A stretch of 64,000 bases of DNA from Scolanthus callimorphus (lineage: Eukaryota > Cnidaria > Anthozoa > Actiniaria > Edwardsiidae), in NCBI GenBank assembly GCA_033964015.1, contig CM066919.1, positions 18,478,146 through 18,542,145 of the forward strand, in the 5' to 3' direction. Shown piece by piece: positions 1-10,721 of the stretch. The position numbers were made by a program, and so were the translations under genes. The stretch's first letter is position 1. Every line of letters begins with the position of its first letter. The notes under the pieces were generated by a model. The model saw only the letters and a program-made list of their open reading frames with translations, did not search any database and had not been told where the DNA came from.

Positions 1-81
1 CATGAAACGCCAAATTTACGTTATTTTACCCTGCTGTCCAGCCACCGTTCTGAGCTCTGATATTGCCCACTACATGTAATA

Positions 82-1003
82 TAGTCTAGTCGGTAGAGGG
101 GGTTCACGTGCACCCCCGGATCTAGCAACGAGACATACTTTTTTAGAATCCCAAGGATGTCTAGAAAATGGTTTTAGATGTTATACTAACAGCTCGAAAA
201 AGTGTCTCACGGCCCTATTTTTCCAGATTTTTGTTTTTTAATTGTATTCTTTTGTTATTTAATGAGATTCAATGAGGCAATTTTATAGACTGTAGCGCTG
301 TCCAGGAAAGCGTTCCAGTCTTACCACTTATAGCGGAGCTCTTCGGCGCCGGCGTTAGCGGAGCCCCATAGCTACGTGCAGGAGAAGAAGGAACGAACGG
401 ACGCACTACACTTTTGTTTTGTTCGTCCGGCATGACGTCATCAAAACTAGAAAAGTCAATATCTCAAGAAGGCGACATCGCTAGGCGACCAAACTTGGAT
501 GAGGTTATCATGGAGGCAAGGGGGGTGCTCCACCAAGGTCACGTGGCATGGTCATCGATGACGTCATCAAAACTAGAAAAGTCAATATCTCGAGAAGGCA
601 ACATCACTAGGTGACCAAACTTGGGTTAAGATATCTTGGAGGGCAAGGTCACGTCAAAACTAGAAAAGTCCTTCATGACAGTAATGTATTGATTCGAAGT
701 CCGCTTTTAGGCAGTGCCTAAATCTATATATTGCAATTATAGTATATCATTAATAGACTGAAAACATGTGTACAATTTACATGCCCGTTTTATACATGTA
801 CGTTCCTTACTGATAGATATTTTTAAGATCCTGTCACCCTTTTTACAATTAAAAACACAAATCTGGCAAAATAGGGCTGTGGGACACTTTTTCGAGCTGT
901 TAACATCTAAAACCAGTTTTAAGACATCCTAAGTATTCCAAAAAAGTATGTCTCTTTACTAGTTCCGGGGGGTGCACGTGAAACCCCTCTACCGACTAGA
1001 CTA
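82..1003. mobile_element. Non-autonomous TIR element with ~160-bp inverted ends
   Basis: The ends TAGTCTAGTCGGTAGAGG and its complement open and close the element, and the inverted arms stay similar for about 160 bp (82-245 against 845-1003). ATA flanks both sides as a possible short target duplication. The interior holds a degenerate direct repeat of about 126 bp, starting at 433 and 559. No coding sequence is visible. Confidence 0.75.
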
Positions 1004-1226
1004 ATAAGAGCCATGTACGTCACTAATTTATTTTTCCAATCACTTCTTCCTGTAAAAGTCTACCTCAGCCAACATGTGTTGTATTTAAATCGATTAAACT
1101 TCATAACATGTTTATAAATAAAGTATTTCTCCCATTTCCCCTTCTGTCTATCAACTGGTGAGATTTCTAGCCGTTGTTTCACGATGTGATTTTTCAAAAC
1201 GTGGCTCGATTTTTCTTTTTTCTGTT

Positions 1227-1395
1227 CTACCAATCAAACCATAGTGCCAGTCAGGTCATTGCCCTATTTTGCCTATAGTGCAGTTGACATGGCTTTTCAT
1301 CATGACAGAAAGCCAGACAAGGACCTGTCGATTGGCTTAGATGGCTTGTCTGGCAGAACAAAGAAACCACAAATCGCATAGCCTGTCAACAGGCG
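1227..1395. repeat. Dispersed MITE-like repeat, CCAATCA...GCCCTAT family, copy 1
   Basis: Shares CCAATCAAAC, ATTGCCCTATTT and AGTGCAGT blocks, and an internal AGAAAGCCAG, with the copy at 30984-31146. The third relative at 51655-51786 keeps the outer inverted ends. Boundaries are approximate. Confidence 0.5.
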
Positions 1396-1626
1396 CTGGA
1401 GAGTAGTTTTTAGGTTGAAAAACCCGAGTCTTCTGTCGCGTGGACGCCATCTTGGATTTGGTGACAAACTACTGCCCGACGCCTGCGAGCAGGCTACCAA
1501 TCACAAAATCAAAGTGAAGCTTTGAAAATGCACATCACGAAACAATGACTTATGCGATCTTCATAATTCTAAGAACTCACAATTAACGAATGCCAAACAA
1601 CGTGTTGGCTTTCGGAAACGAAATAA

Positions 1627-1845
1627 TCTATAAAATGCGAAATATCTGTAAAATGCGAAACTGTAACATGCGAAATACTGTGAAATGCGAAATATCTGTA
1701 ATGCGAAATATCTGTAAAATGCGAAATATCTGTAAAATGCGAAATATCTGTAAAATGCGAAATATCTGTAAAATGCGAAATATCTGCAAAATGCGAAATG
1801 GTAAAATGCGAAATCTGTAAAATGCGAAACTGTAAAATGCGAAAA
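1627..1845 (+). repeat. 18-bp tandem array, left arm
   Basis: About a dozen units of an 18-mer (ATATCTGTAAAATGCGAA), regular in the middle and degenerate at the edges, some units shortened. Apparent peptides with repeating ICKMRN are an artefact of the period being six codons. Confidence 0.9.
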
Positions 1846-3066
1846 GATGAGTTCCAGTACTCTGGCGAGGAAATGATTTGCGTTAAGGTGGTTTCCTTGA
1901 ATTGCACCGCGCATCTCTTCTGCGCACGGTCGCGCGTGCATTTTGTCAATCTCGTTCCCAGAGCCCTGCATTTTCTGCGCATGCGTCGCCAAATGAACTG
2001 GAAGGATGGTGACCCCCATTTTTTTTTCTTTTCTCTGGAATCGACATCCTACCGCTACAGACAATATATTCGAAGCAGAAAAAAAGTTAGGTAGTAGAAC
2101 ATAGTATTTTTTCTGCTTTTGTGCGTAAAACTATGTAATTTGGAGAAACAAATTTAAAATACCAACTAATATCACTATCTAGGCGAGAAAAAGCAAACTG
2201 TTTCGTAATTTTTGAATTTCGAACACAATTCGTATCGTCAAACAGTCAAATATCACGTAAATATAGATTACCAGAAACATATAAGTTATATGTTTCTGAG
2301 ATTACTTACTAGTGAAAAATATCGTCTGACCAAACAGAGGCCACGGACGGTGAGGAAAATCGTCCGACCAATCAGAAGCCAGCAAACGTGCACAGGGATG
2401 ATATTTATTTCATTAATTTTTGGCGCGAAAATCTCAGTATGTATAGAATAAATAACGGTCCAGCAGCGCGCGCGAAAACGAGGCTGGTGACCCCATCTTT
2501 TTATTACATTTTTTTAATGTCCTATGCATGGGCATCAATTGTACCAAGTTTGAAACAAATCTAGGTAGTACATCTTTTTCAACGGAATCACCTGCTAGCC
2601 TCTAGGAGAGGACAAAAATAGTCGATAGTGAAGGATTCGCTTTATATATACGCTTTTTATACCATCATCTTCAATAGTAGAAAAGGATTCAACTTAAGCT
2701 GTGATTTGTTGACCGGCGTTGATTTATTGTCGAGTTTCGCGTTTCACAATCTCTACGTGCAGTGCGGGCGTGCAGCATGCTTCTAGTCAAAGACATCTTG
2801 AATTTATGTTAAATATGGCTGAGCCTTGAGTTCGTTTTTGCTATATCAGCATTTGAGACTAAAAGTGAAGTGATCAAAAGGTGGTGGCAAGGATATTAGA
2901 GGTCGAAGCCTCAGTCATGATCGAGGAGTTGGCTAAGCCATTAAACGAGCAGCCATCTTTGGACGATGGTCACCGATACGGCGGCATATCTGATACAACA
3001 ACCGTCGTGATTTATCAGTTATTCCACGCGTTAATAACACCATATGCGTTTACCAATCTTTCCAAT

Positions 3067-3262
3067 TTTACAGTTTCACATTTTACACATATTCGCATTT
3101 TACAAATATTTCGCATTTTACAGATATTCCGCATTTTACAGATATTCCACATTTTACAGATATTCCGCATTTTACAGATATTCGCATTTTACAGATATTC
3201 CGCATTTTACAGATATTTCGCATTTTACAGATATTTCGCATTTTACAGATTATTTCGTTTCG
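3067..3262 (-). repeat. 18-bp tandem array, right arm, opposite orientation
   Basis: The same 18-mer as the array at 1627-1845, but reverse-complemented (TTCGCATTTTACAGATAT), about eleven units. The two arrays face each other across about 1.2 kb of unique-looking DNA within one TIR element. Confidence 0.9.
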
Positions 3263-3552
3263 TTTCGTTTCGCATTTCACAGTAAGCCTGGCTTTGGTCC
3301 ATCGAACTTTTAAAGACATGCGCATGGATTTCTTTAAGTTTCATAAGCATTTTATGGTGGAAAATGTTGGTTTTGAAGCCAGCTAGTGCTTATTAGTTCA
3401 AAAATCTCTCAAAGCCTGCGTGAAATCACCCAGAGCTGTTCACTAGTTTCAGATGGAAGCCAAACCGCGGTTTCTAAGTTGGCGTAGAATTAGCAGAATT
3501 ATGAAAATTGCAGTAAGCTGTAATGCAACAATACTTATTTCAATCATAGAAA

Positions 3553-6500
3553 CTAAGGTCCATGAAGGTGATCTAGTAAAGTCTGGAAATCAGTCACAAA
3601 CCATGGGGAATTCTCCTTGACTTTTTCTCGGATTACATTTCCTCCAAACCCAATAAAGGCATCCTGAAAGAAAAAAAGATACAGAACATAAACAAAAATA
3701 TTGTATTTAGAGTATCAGGCGGACGTTTATTTTTCCGAATCCTCAGGGCGCGTCTCCCTCTCCTGAGTAATTCGACACCGTAAACAAATCGAAGCGCGCC
3801 GCGGGTAAAAAAAAACAAACAAACAAACATTTCCCTCGATTTACGGACGTTCGCCGAAGGGGCTGCAAGCAGTCTAACGCGAGCACGGGCGCTTGATTGA
3901 CTGAAAGACTTCGCTCTCGACCAGTAGAAACGCTGACTTTCTGGCTTACTTTCGACTGTCAGCTGAAATCCGCTCTATTACCAGTAAATACCCTGTACTA
4001 ACTATGGGGGTTTCAGTAACTTTTGAAGCTTTGATAGCAAGGGTTAGGTACCTGTAGGTCAGTACCCCAGAAAATGATCCATTTATTTATCACATCCTAT
4101 CTCAGTGTGATGTCAAACCTTGGACTTCACAAATACAGGGGAAGCGGAAACAAAATGATGTGGGGGGGGGGGATTCTTGTCCGTCTTATTTTTCTAGGGG
4201 GGTCTGGGGTCATGCTCCCACAGAGAAATTCTGTAATTTTGCAGTTTCAAGTTTCCACATGAAGTTTCAAAGTGGTTTTACCTGTTTCTTGGCCTAAGGC
4301 CTAATCGCTTTGAGATGAGGATTTGATTTGATTATGTTTTGTTTTTACGTTGCAGATAACGTGGCGAGTGGTCGCCTGATCTCCTGAGCTAAGTTCAGAG
4401 CTAATGTACGAAACGCTCGAACACTGAGGATTGTCACACCCGCGTCCCTGTGGTTCTTTAAAGGGGCCGCACTCGCAGGCTTTCTTGACAAGCAAATAAT
4501 TCAAATCGCAATCCAATTCCATCCTCTTGATAAAAGATAAAAACACTATAGGTTTGTATTTTTTAACAGTTAAAAGATCATTTAACAAACCTGGGCTGTT
4601 ATTTTGATTATTCCCGGTAAACTTAAATGTATTTTTGGTGATTAGAATTAGACTTATTTTTTGACAGATGGTACAAAAATCAGGCGTGCGAGTCCCTCTG
4701 GTTCGGGTTAGTTGAGAGACGGGAACTACGGTTTTACGTCCTTATCCGAGAAGATGCAGAAGGTCTAACATTTTCAGATCTTGAAACAATGGCTGCAATG
4801 GCAGCAACCTTCTTCTCGGTTACTCAGAAAAGACCCCGAGTTGGGATTTGAACTCCCAACCTCCCATACAACAGCATGCCGCACTACCAATGCGCTAACC
4901 GGGCGGAGGTAAAGGAAAAACAAAAACCTTTTGATAGTAGGAAACACATTGTTAAGTATATTGCAGTAGTACAGACATTTTAGGGTTTTTTTGCAAAAGA
5001 TCTGGACAATTTTGTATTTGTAGATGTCAGATATTAATTGAGAGGGTAAACAACTGTAATCATTAAAAGAGAAACACACATCTTCCGGCTCAGTGCATAC
5101 TATGCCCCAGAACTAAAATATTACTAGACGCATAACTGCGTGAACTCGGGCTTCTGTCTATAGCTATCTTTATATAGAATTGAGTGTAAAATTGACAGAT
5201 TCAAGGCGTAAGTTATTTGGTGATTTATCAAGGCTGCCTTTTTTTGTCACGTAATCCATACGTGAATCGAATGACTTCGAGTTCACGCACAGGTCAAAAT
5301 ACGAAATTACATATTTCGGCTCAGTTTGCTTTAAATACAAACAAGATAACATCTGTTAACAAGTTATTAGGTTTTTAGACATACTTGAACCTGCCACTTG
5401 AACCCACGTCTGGCTCTAGAGAAAATTCTGATGAATCCTTATAACTAAGTTTTAAGCGATACTTAACCCTACTTGAACCCGGGTCTGGGACTGGAAAAAG
5501 TATCAATCCTAACCTCAGCATCTCCCCCGAGGGGGCAGTTCTCCAGCACTCTTTTGCTGTTTTTATTTTAGCAGCCGAGAAAAATCAGTGCTGGATACTA
5601 GAGCATGTACCTGATATTTTGAAGATCCAGAGGGGTTGGGGCTAGTGTATCATGGATTATTTTCTGAAGTCACCAAATAAATGCTACACTTACCGCAGGT
5701 GGACATGCCTCCATGTCAGTTGCGCCATCACCAACCATCACTAGCCTGCAAAAGTAAGCAAAGTATACAACTCATCTTGGAATGAGTTGGTTGGAAAGTC
5801 ATATCTTCAAGTTGTAAACTCAATGGCTATAGAAATTATAGCATCAAGAAGAGAGAAAGAATAAGCATCCTTCCATGAAAAGGGAAACAGGGATTTAAAA
5901 TTTAGATGTTGTTAGAGCGGATTTCAGATGACTGTCATGAGTAATTCGCAATTACTTTGTAATTACTTCCTTACAGCAGGCATAATTGGTGTAATTACAT
6001 TGTGATAGGTTTCACTATAGTCATATGAAAACTGCTCTATTTCCAGTCCTCAGTCAGTTTTTCCCTACCATAATGCTATCAAAACAGGTAGAGTTTCAAT
6101 CGCATTGTTGAAAACAGTACCCACGGTTCGCTGTTTTATATCACGTGATGACCAAAAACTTGACATGTGACTAGGTAAGCACTGACTGTTTAATTGGCTG
6201 AATTACAATAAGCCTAGTAGGTCATGTGACAACTTTTATGTCCAGTGATAGGAATTGGCAACCACATCGAACCACCTTTGTAGCTGTGCGGACCAAAAAA
6301 AACAGTAAAAAGGATAATTTTTTTGTGCAAATGGTTGAACTGTGACCTAGGAAAATATTGCCACCACATGCCACTCTAATCCAGCCAGAATGCAGAATAT
6401 GTTACATAACTGTGCCCTCTAAAAGAAGGAAAAAATACTTTTTTCTGGTCTGCACTCACTTTTTGTAGTGGTATGTGTTCTTTAGTAGTGCTACTGCTCT

Positions 6501-9500
6501 TCCTTTGCCTCCTGACTCTGACGTCAATGCTTCACGATCAAACCCACTGTAGTTCCCTATTAAAGTCAATACATTAAAGGCCCATCACCAACCAAGAGAT
6601 TTTTCAGACTATTAGCCAATCAGAGCACCCGAAAAACAATGGATCAATTTGAAAACAAAAGAAACCGGGGCACAAAGGCTCCCCATTGGTGATGGGCCTT
6701 TAATAATAGTAGAATAGTACATGTACTCCTGCTGTTGTTGAATGAGAATAATATTATGACCACAGATTCTCTATCTGTAAACATGAAACTTTTACTTAAA
6801 TACATTAAAAAGATAGACTCCTTCGCAGCCCCTAACATTCGGAGTCACGCAACGCTCCTTGGGGGCGGGGAGCGTTGCGTGACTCCGACCGTTAGGGGCT
6901 GCGAAGGAGTCTATTAAAAAGATTGCTGTGCTGTATTTTTTCAGGAAATACATTTTGCATCTTCATCTTCAATAGTTTAATCAAATGGGCTGGACTGGAT
7001 GACATTACAAAAATTGACTTAAGTTTTAAAACACCCTTTTTTATAATTATTGTTCCTCAGGTCTTTGCAGACATTCTAGTAATGCTTGCAAGTTTAGAGA
7101 TAACTTTTCTATTTCAAGGCCCTTTTAAAATTTTTGTTGTGCGAGTCATGACGATTTTTCTTGCACGAACGTGTCACCTTTAAATCACTTATTTAAACTA
7201 GGTGCAACTCGGCACATCAGCCACAATTTTTGTTGAGTGTTGTTGCAGATAATATTTCAACCATGTTTGAGACTCTTTGCAACTTGATGTGCTTTGAAGA
7301 AAAGAGAGCACAGAAATTGCACTGGATTTGCATCTTGTTAAGTCGCATGAGAAAAATTGCTGCACCAATAAAAATTGCAAGTGTAGACCAGGCTTTAGTT
7401 GGTAGCTGAAGAGCTATGCCATCAGGCCACTTTTTGCATGACACGTTCCAAATGTTAGCATAAATAAGTTTATATTAGGATCAAGTCAATAGGCCCTTAT
7501 CACATTAATAATGGCTAATAATATTATCTCATGAAAGTTTCTGCATTGGTAGAATGTTAAAAATGTATCTTGTTGTGTGTTCTACCTTTGTCATCAAATA
7601 GAATCCTGTTTGCAAATATATTGTCTCTTGAAATCCCTAGGTCATCAGCAATTGGCTCTAATATTCTTCTAAAACCACCAGATACTAGATATACTCCTGT
7701 TCCCTTGTTGTGAAGTGCAGTAACAACATCCCTGGAAAAGGGATCAGAAGGAGAACACATTTTAATAAAAGTAGAAACACAAGACAGTAAATAGGCACAT
7801 TGTTAGCTATAATTAGAATTTAGTGGCCTAACATCGTGAGGAATTTGTGATGGCTAATAAGCTTTTCATTGCTTGAGAAAACAAGTGCCGTAGCGCTTTA
7901 CATTTTTCTACACCTTTTTTTACTTGTGAACTTTGTTTCAAACAATATTTCTATGAATGAAAAATGAATAATTCACTTCATGCTTCTTCATATTGCTTAA
8001 TCTTCAGAACAATACCCACGGTAGGCCATCTGAAATTTTGCCGATATTTTGACTAATGCAAGTTTTTGGCAATTTTCCCCATACTTCCGAAATTCGGCAA
8101 ACTTCATTCTTGTTTCTTTTTGCCAGGTGTAATACAGTCTGTAGGCAAAAACAAAACAAGACACACAGTGAGGGGGCATAGGGGACCCTTGAATACCACA
8201 ATATCACATCTAAAAGTTGAAAATGCTGTAATAATTGAGTCCAAAACACTGTGTTTAGAATTACTGTAACAATAATCATTGCATTCGACTGGTGACCACC
8301 CATGTATGAAACTGGATAAGGTAGCCAAACGCACAGCTCTATAAAATCAATAAAAAAAATTCACAATTGCCAAGTTGAGTGGTAACCCTGTTTACCTACC
8401 TTATGTGAGGAGTAAGCTTCAGTTTGCTGGCTTGGATAAAACTCTCAAGCTGAAAGATCAAAGTTGCAGGCAACCTGATATTTCATACTCTCATGACATA
8501 TTGTTTTTCAGGGTAATGATTCATAAACAATATAGAGAGAGCAGATTTCAGATGACTGTCGTGAGTAATTTCCAAATACTTTGTAATTGTACGCCAGACC
8601 TATAGGTTTTGATCAGAACTGATGTAATCACTTTGCAATTGGTTTCACTACAGCCATGTGAAAACCGCTCTATAGCATCAATCTGCAATGTACATTGTAC
8701 AGTACCTGTTTGAGGGTTGGATGAATGATCTTCAGCCTCTCATCTAGAGCTTGCCTGAATGGAACTCCTCCCCCCATGGCCTTCACAGTCCTACCAGATA
8801 CAAGGTTTTAAGAATGTGTGATAATTCCAGAAATTATCCATTATCCTGACCCTCCCACAGGAGGGGTTTGAGATGTAGAGCTTGAAATAGGAAAACAAAT
8901 TTGCCTGCCACAGTTTTTGTTTTTTTGACAAGTGCAACAAATTTTCACCTGCCATTTCATATTTTGACATGCCAAATGAACTAGACGAAACTTGAATGAA
9001 AATAAAGTTACAGCCTCTTAATGTAAGACATTTTGTTTGAGGTGGTAGCATATTAGACACATGAGGACAGCTCACGAGGACCAAGTTCACAATGCATGAT
9101 GGTTAAATTATATGAGAAAACTGCTGTCCATCTTCAATCAAACAGCGATCCATATCCCTCCAACAAAATATGGAAATAAAAAGGAAACGGAGCCCAGTGC
9201 CCCTCGGGAATTTCCAATCCCTGCCTATGAGTCTGGGAACTCTAGAGTCTTCGGCCCATCGCCTTCTGCTGGCCAGAGGACGGAAGGCTGTGGGGATGGA
9301 GGGAAGGCTGTGGGGCCCGAGTAACCTTATTTGGTCATAAAACTGGAGTGTGAATGGTACAAACCATTCCAATCAGTTTGTTCTGTCAGACAGAAGATAT
9401 ACAACCACAAGGCCTCAAAAGCTTATCCACTTGTTTCAACTTGAATGACTAAAAAATCAACTGTACCATTTCATTCCAACCGGAATTTCTAGGATTTTTT

Positions 9501-10519
9501 GGCAAAATGCAGGGATTTCAATAGGAGGCGGCTACCAGTGATGAACTGCCATCTACTTCACTGCTGACCGCTGGCAACTTCATTATTACTTCAATATTAA
9601 AGCAATAGAATACATGAATATGCCAATTAAGTTATCCTGCCCTCAAAAAGCAGGACATTTTTTTTTCTGCTACTCAAATTTCATAATTTGGGTAGCAGAA
9701 AGGCAGAGCATGCCTACCCCGTAGACCCCTAGTCTAGAAGGCTCAGGCCTATACCACCTTCGACCCCCAAACCCAGCCGTCTACTTCCAAAACTTATCCT
9801 GCTGCTTCTTATGGAGAAACCCCTGAATATGGTAGCACCTTCAGGTATACTGACATCAAGCTGACCCTGAATGAACTTTGGACCGCCAAAAAATTACCCC
9901 CCTTTGGAAAATTGGAGAAATTTAGGTTTTGAGAACATTTTTCAGAAATGAAAATAATATCTTATACACGGTTAATTAAACTTTCCTTGTGTAATATAAG
10001 TACTTAAGTTAAGTACGTGCACGACTGTAAGATCCACAAAGATCGCAAGGTATGACTGCCATTGCCAATTATAATAATAGAGCGGATTTCACATGACCGT
10101 CGTGTTTGCAATTAGTTTGCTTTCTCATTGGCTGCTTATTTCTATCAACCAATCAAATTGCGAACTAATTACAAGCAAGGAATTGGTTCGGCTCCTGATT
10201 GCTGGGCTGGAAACCATTCAGCAGTAAGTTGTAATTACTCTTGTTTCTGATTGGCTAGTGATTGCTCAATTGCAATTGCTTTCACGACAGTCATGTGAAA
10301 TCCGCTCTAAACTCACCATTCAGAAACCTCTTGGCCGCGATCACAAAAAGTAGCCAATTCATCGATCGCTTCACCCGTCACAACTGTGCTATCGACATCA
10401 AAACATACTGCGTCTGCCGTTTTCCATAGCTGTTTGGTTTCTTCTTCACATGTCAATCGCATTTTCGAAAAGCCCCGGCAAAAACTTCTCGCTAAACCGG
10501 TTGCAACAGGTCGTTGCAT
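3553..10519 (-). CDS. PSPH: Phosphoserine phosphatase, 7 coding exons
   Basis: Cytosolic HAD-family enzyme that dephosphorylates O-phospho-L-serine, the last step of serine synthesis. Exons in transcript order: 10317-10519, 8706-8790, 8400-8449, 7586-7731, 6460-6556, 5694-5745, 3553-3663. All junctions are GT-AG and in phase (744 nt, 247 aa plus stop). HAD motif I is DVDST (D41, D43), motif II is SGGFR (S130), the lysine of GGKGR is K179, and GDGATD gives D200 and D204. These match the human catalytic residues at a constant offset of 21, so there are no internal indels. Two starts are possible: ATG 10519 adds 19 residues with three Arg, one Lys and no acid (possible mitochondrial presequence); ATG 10462 gives 228 aa, near the human 225. 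The gene is head-to-head with MKS1. MITEs lie 8 bp from the exon 1 donor, 17 bp from the exon 5 acceptor and just past the stop. Confidence 0.95.
4690..4912 (-). mobile_element. tRNA-derived SINE, copy 1
   Basis: On the minus strand a tRNA-like head at 4846-4912 has an A-box-like TTAGCGCATTGGTAGTGC and a B-box-like GGGAGTTCAAATCCC. The body, with ACGTCCTTATCCGAGA and GAAGGTCTAAC on the plus strand, is shared with the copy at 17165-17590. The head does not pair well enough to be called a functional tRNA. Confidence 0.65.
5914..6039. mobile_element. MITE, AGAGCGGATTTC family, in PSPH intron 5
   Basis: Terminal inverted repeats AGAGCGGATTTCAGATGACT and a diverged complement near 6020-6038. The interior is rich in TAATTAC. 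Related copies lie at 8538, 10079 and 31308, with solo ends near 3948-3976 and 32857-32886. Confidence 0.75.
6574..6703. mobile_element. 130-bp MITE, TTAAAGGCCCATCACCAACC family, copy 1
   Basis: Near-perfect terminal inverted repeats TTAAAGGCCCATCACCAACC and complement, with TTAA at both ends. The copy at 50228-50357 is clearly homologous over the whole length. The element starts 17 bp upstream (in transcript sense) of the PSPH exon 5 acceptor. Confidence 0.85.
6815..6912. mobile_element. Fold-back element with 11-bp flanking direct repeats
   Basis: A nearly perfect palindrome: the ends AGACTCCTTCGCAGCCCC and complement, arms of about 44 bp and a loop of about 10 bp. ATTAAAAAGAT flanks it on both sides as an apparent 11-bp target duplication. 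A related palindrome at 20080-20162 also has 11-bp flanks. It lies in PSPH intron 4. Confidence 0.8.
8538..8671. mobile_element. MITE, AGAGCGGATTTC family, between PSPH exons 2 and 3
   Basis: Begins AGAGCAGATTTCAGATGACT and ends with the complementary ACCGCTCT. Its core resembles the copies at 5914 and 31308. It lies in PSPH intron 2, 34 bp from exon 2. Confidence 0.75.
8850..10078. other. PSPH intron 1, no recognised element
   Basis: Apart from the MITE at its far end, I recognise no repeat or gene in this part of the intron. A GC-richer patch at about 9190-9320 has short open frames on both strands but no family resemblance. Confidence 0.4.
10079..10308. mobile_element. MITE, AGAGCGGATTTC family, next to PSPH exon 1 donor
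   Basis: Terminal inverted repeats AGAGCGGATTTCACATGAC and complement are well matched here. The interior contains CCAATCA-type inverted blocks. The element ends 8 bp before the PSPH exon 1 boundary at 10317, so it abuts the 5' splice site. Confidence 0.85.
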
Positions 10520-10721
10520 GTAAACTATGCAGGCAATGGATTCTTTGTGGATGAAGTTGCTGCCTTCTGATTTGCCACGAGCCGTTCACGTGGTTCACGG
10601 GGATAACGCAATACGAGTGACGCAGCTCAGTCACGCGTTGTTCACGTGCTACCATAAAGATGCTGCTGGACAGAAAACAGAGGGCGCACATATTCAAATA
10701 TTTGGAGGGAGAATCTTCAAG
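10520..10721. promoter_or_regulatory. Putative bidirectional promoter between PSPH and MKS1
   Basis: Only 202 bp separate the PSPH upstream ATG (minus strand) from the MKS1 ATG (plus strand). The interval has no obvious TATA box. It contains two CACGTG E-box palindromes, near 10588 and 10643. A plus-strand frame stays open through it from ATG 10527 into MKS1, but this is better read as promoter or 5' UTR than as coding sequence. I could not identify a confident RFX X-box, which might be expected for a ciliary gene. The promoter role is inferred from gene geometry only. Confidence 0.6.

Larger units (their letters stand above)
1549..3516. mobile_element. TIR element containing two inverted 18-bp tandem arrays
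   Basis: Outer inverted repeats of about 30 bp around GAATTATGAA close the element at both ends. A 302-bp relative at 31718-32019 has the same ends and arms but no arrays and no 1.2-kb centre. The right arm from about 3370 matches 31870-32019. The right end lies about 36 bp past the PSPH stop, so the PSPH 3' UTR probably runs into it. Confidence 0.75.

Noticed and set aside
1590..1850. Open frames with ICKMRN or similar six-residue repeats, both strands, here and at 3083-3325
   Set aside because: The 18-bp repeat is exactly six codons, so any frame without a stop stays open. Not evidence of a protein.
4846..4912. tRNA gene on the minus strand
   Set aside because: A- and B-box-like sequences are present, but the acceptor arm does not pair, and the body is shared with another repeat copy, so a SINE is likelier. 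The same reasoning applies at 17530-17590 and 27664-27735.
10527..10721. In-frame N-terminal extension of MKS1 from ATG 10527
   Set aside because: The ATG at 10722 aligns with the human start. The upstream frame overlaps the shared promoter region and has no resemblance to MKS1.
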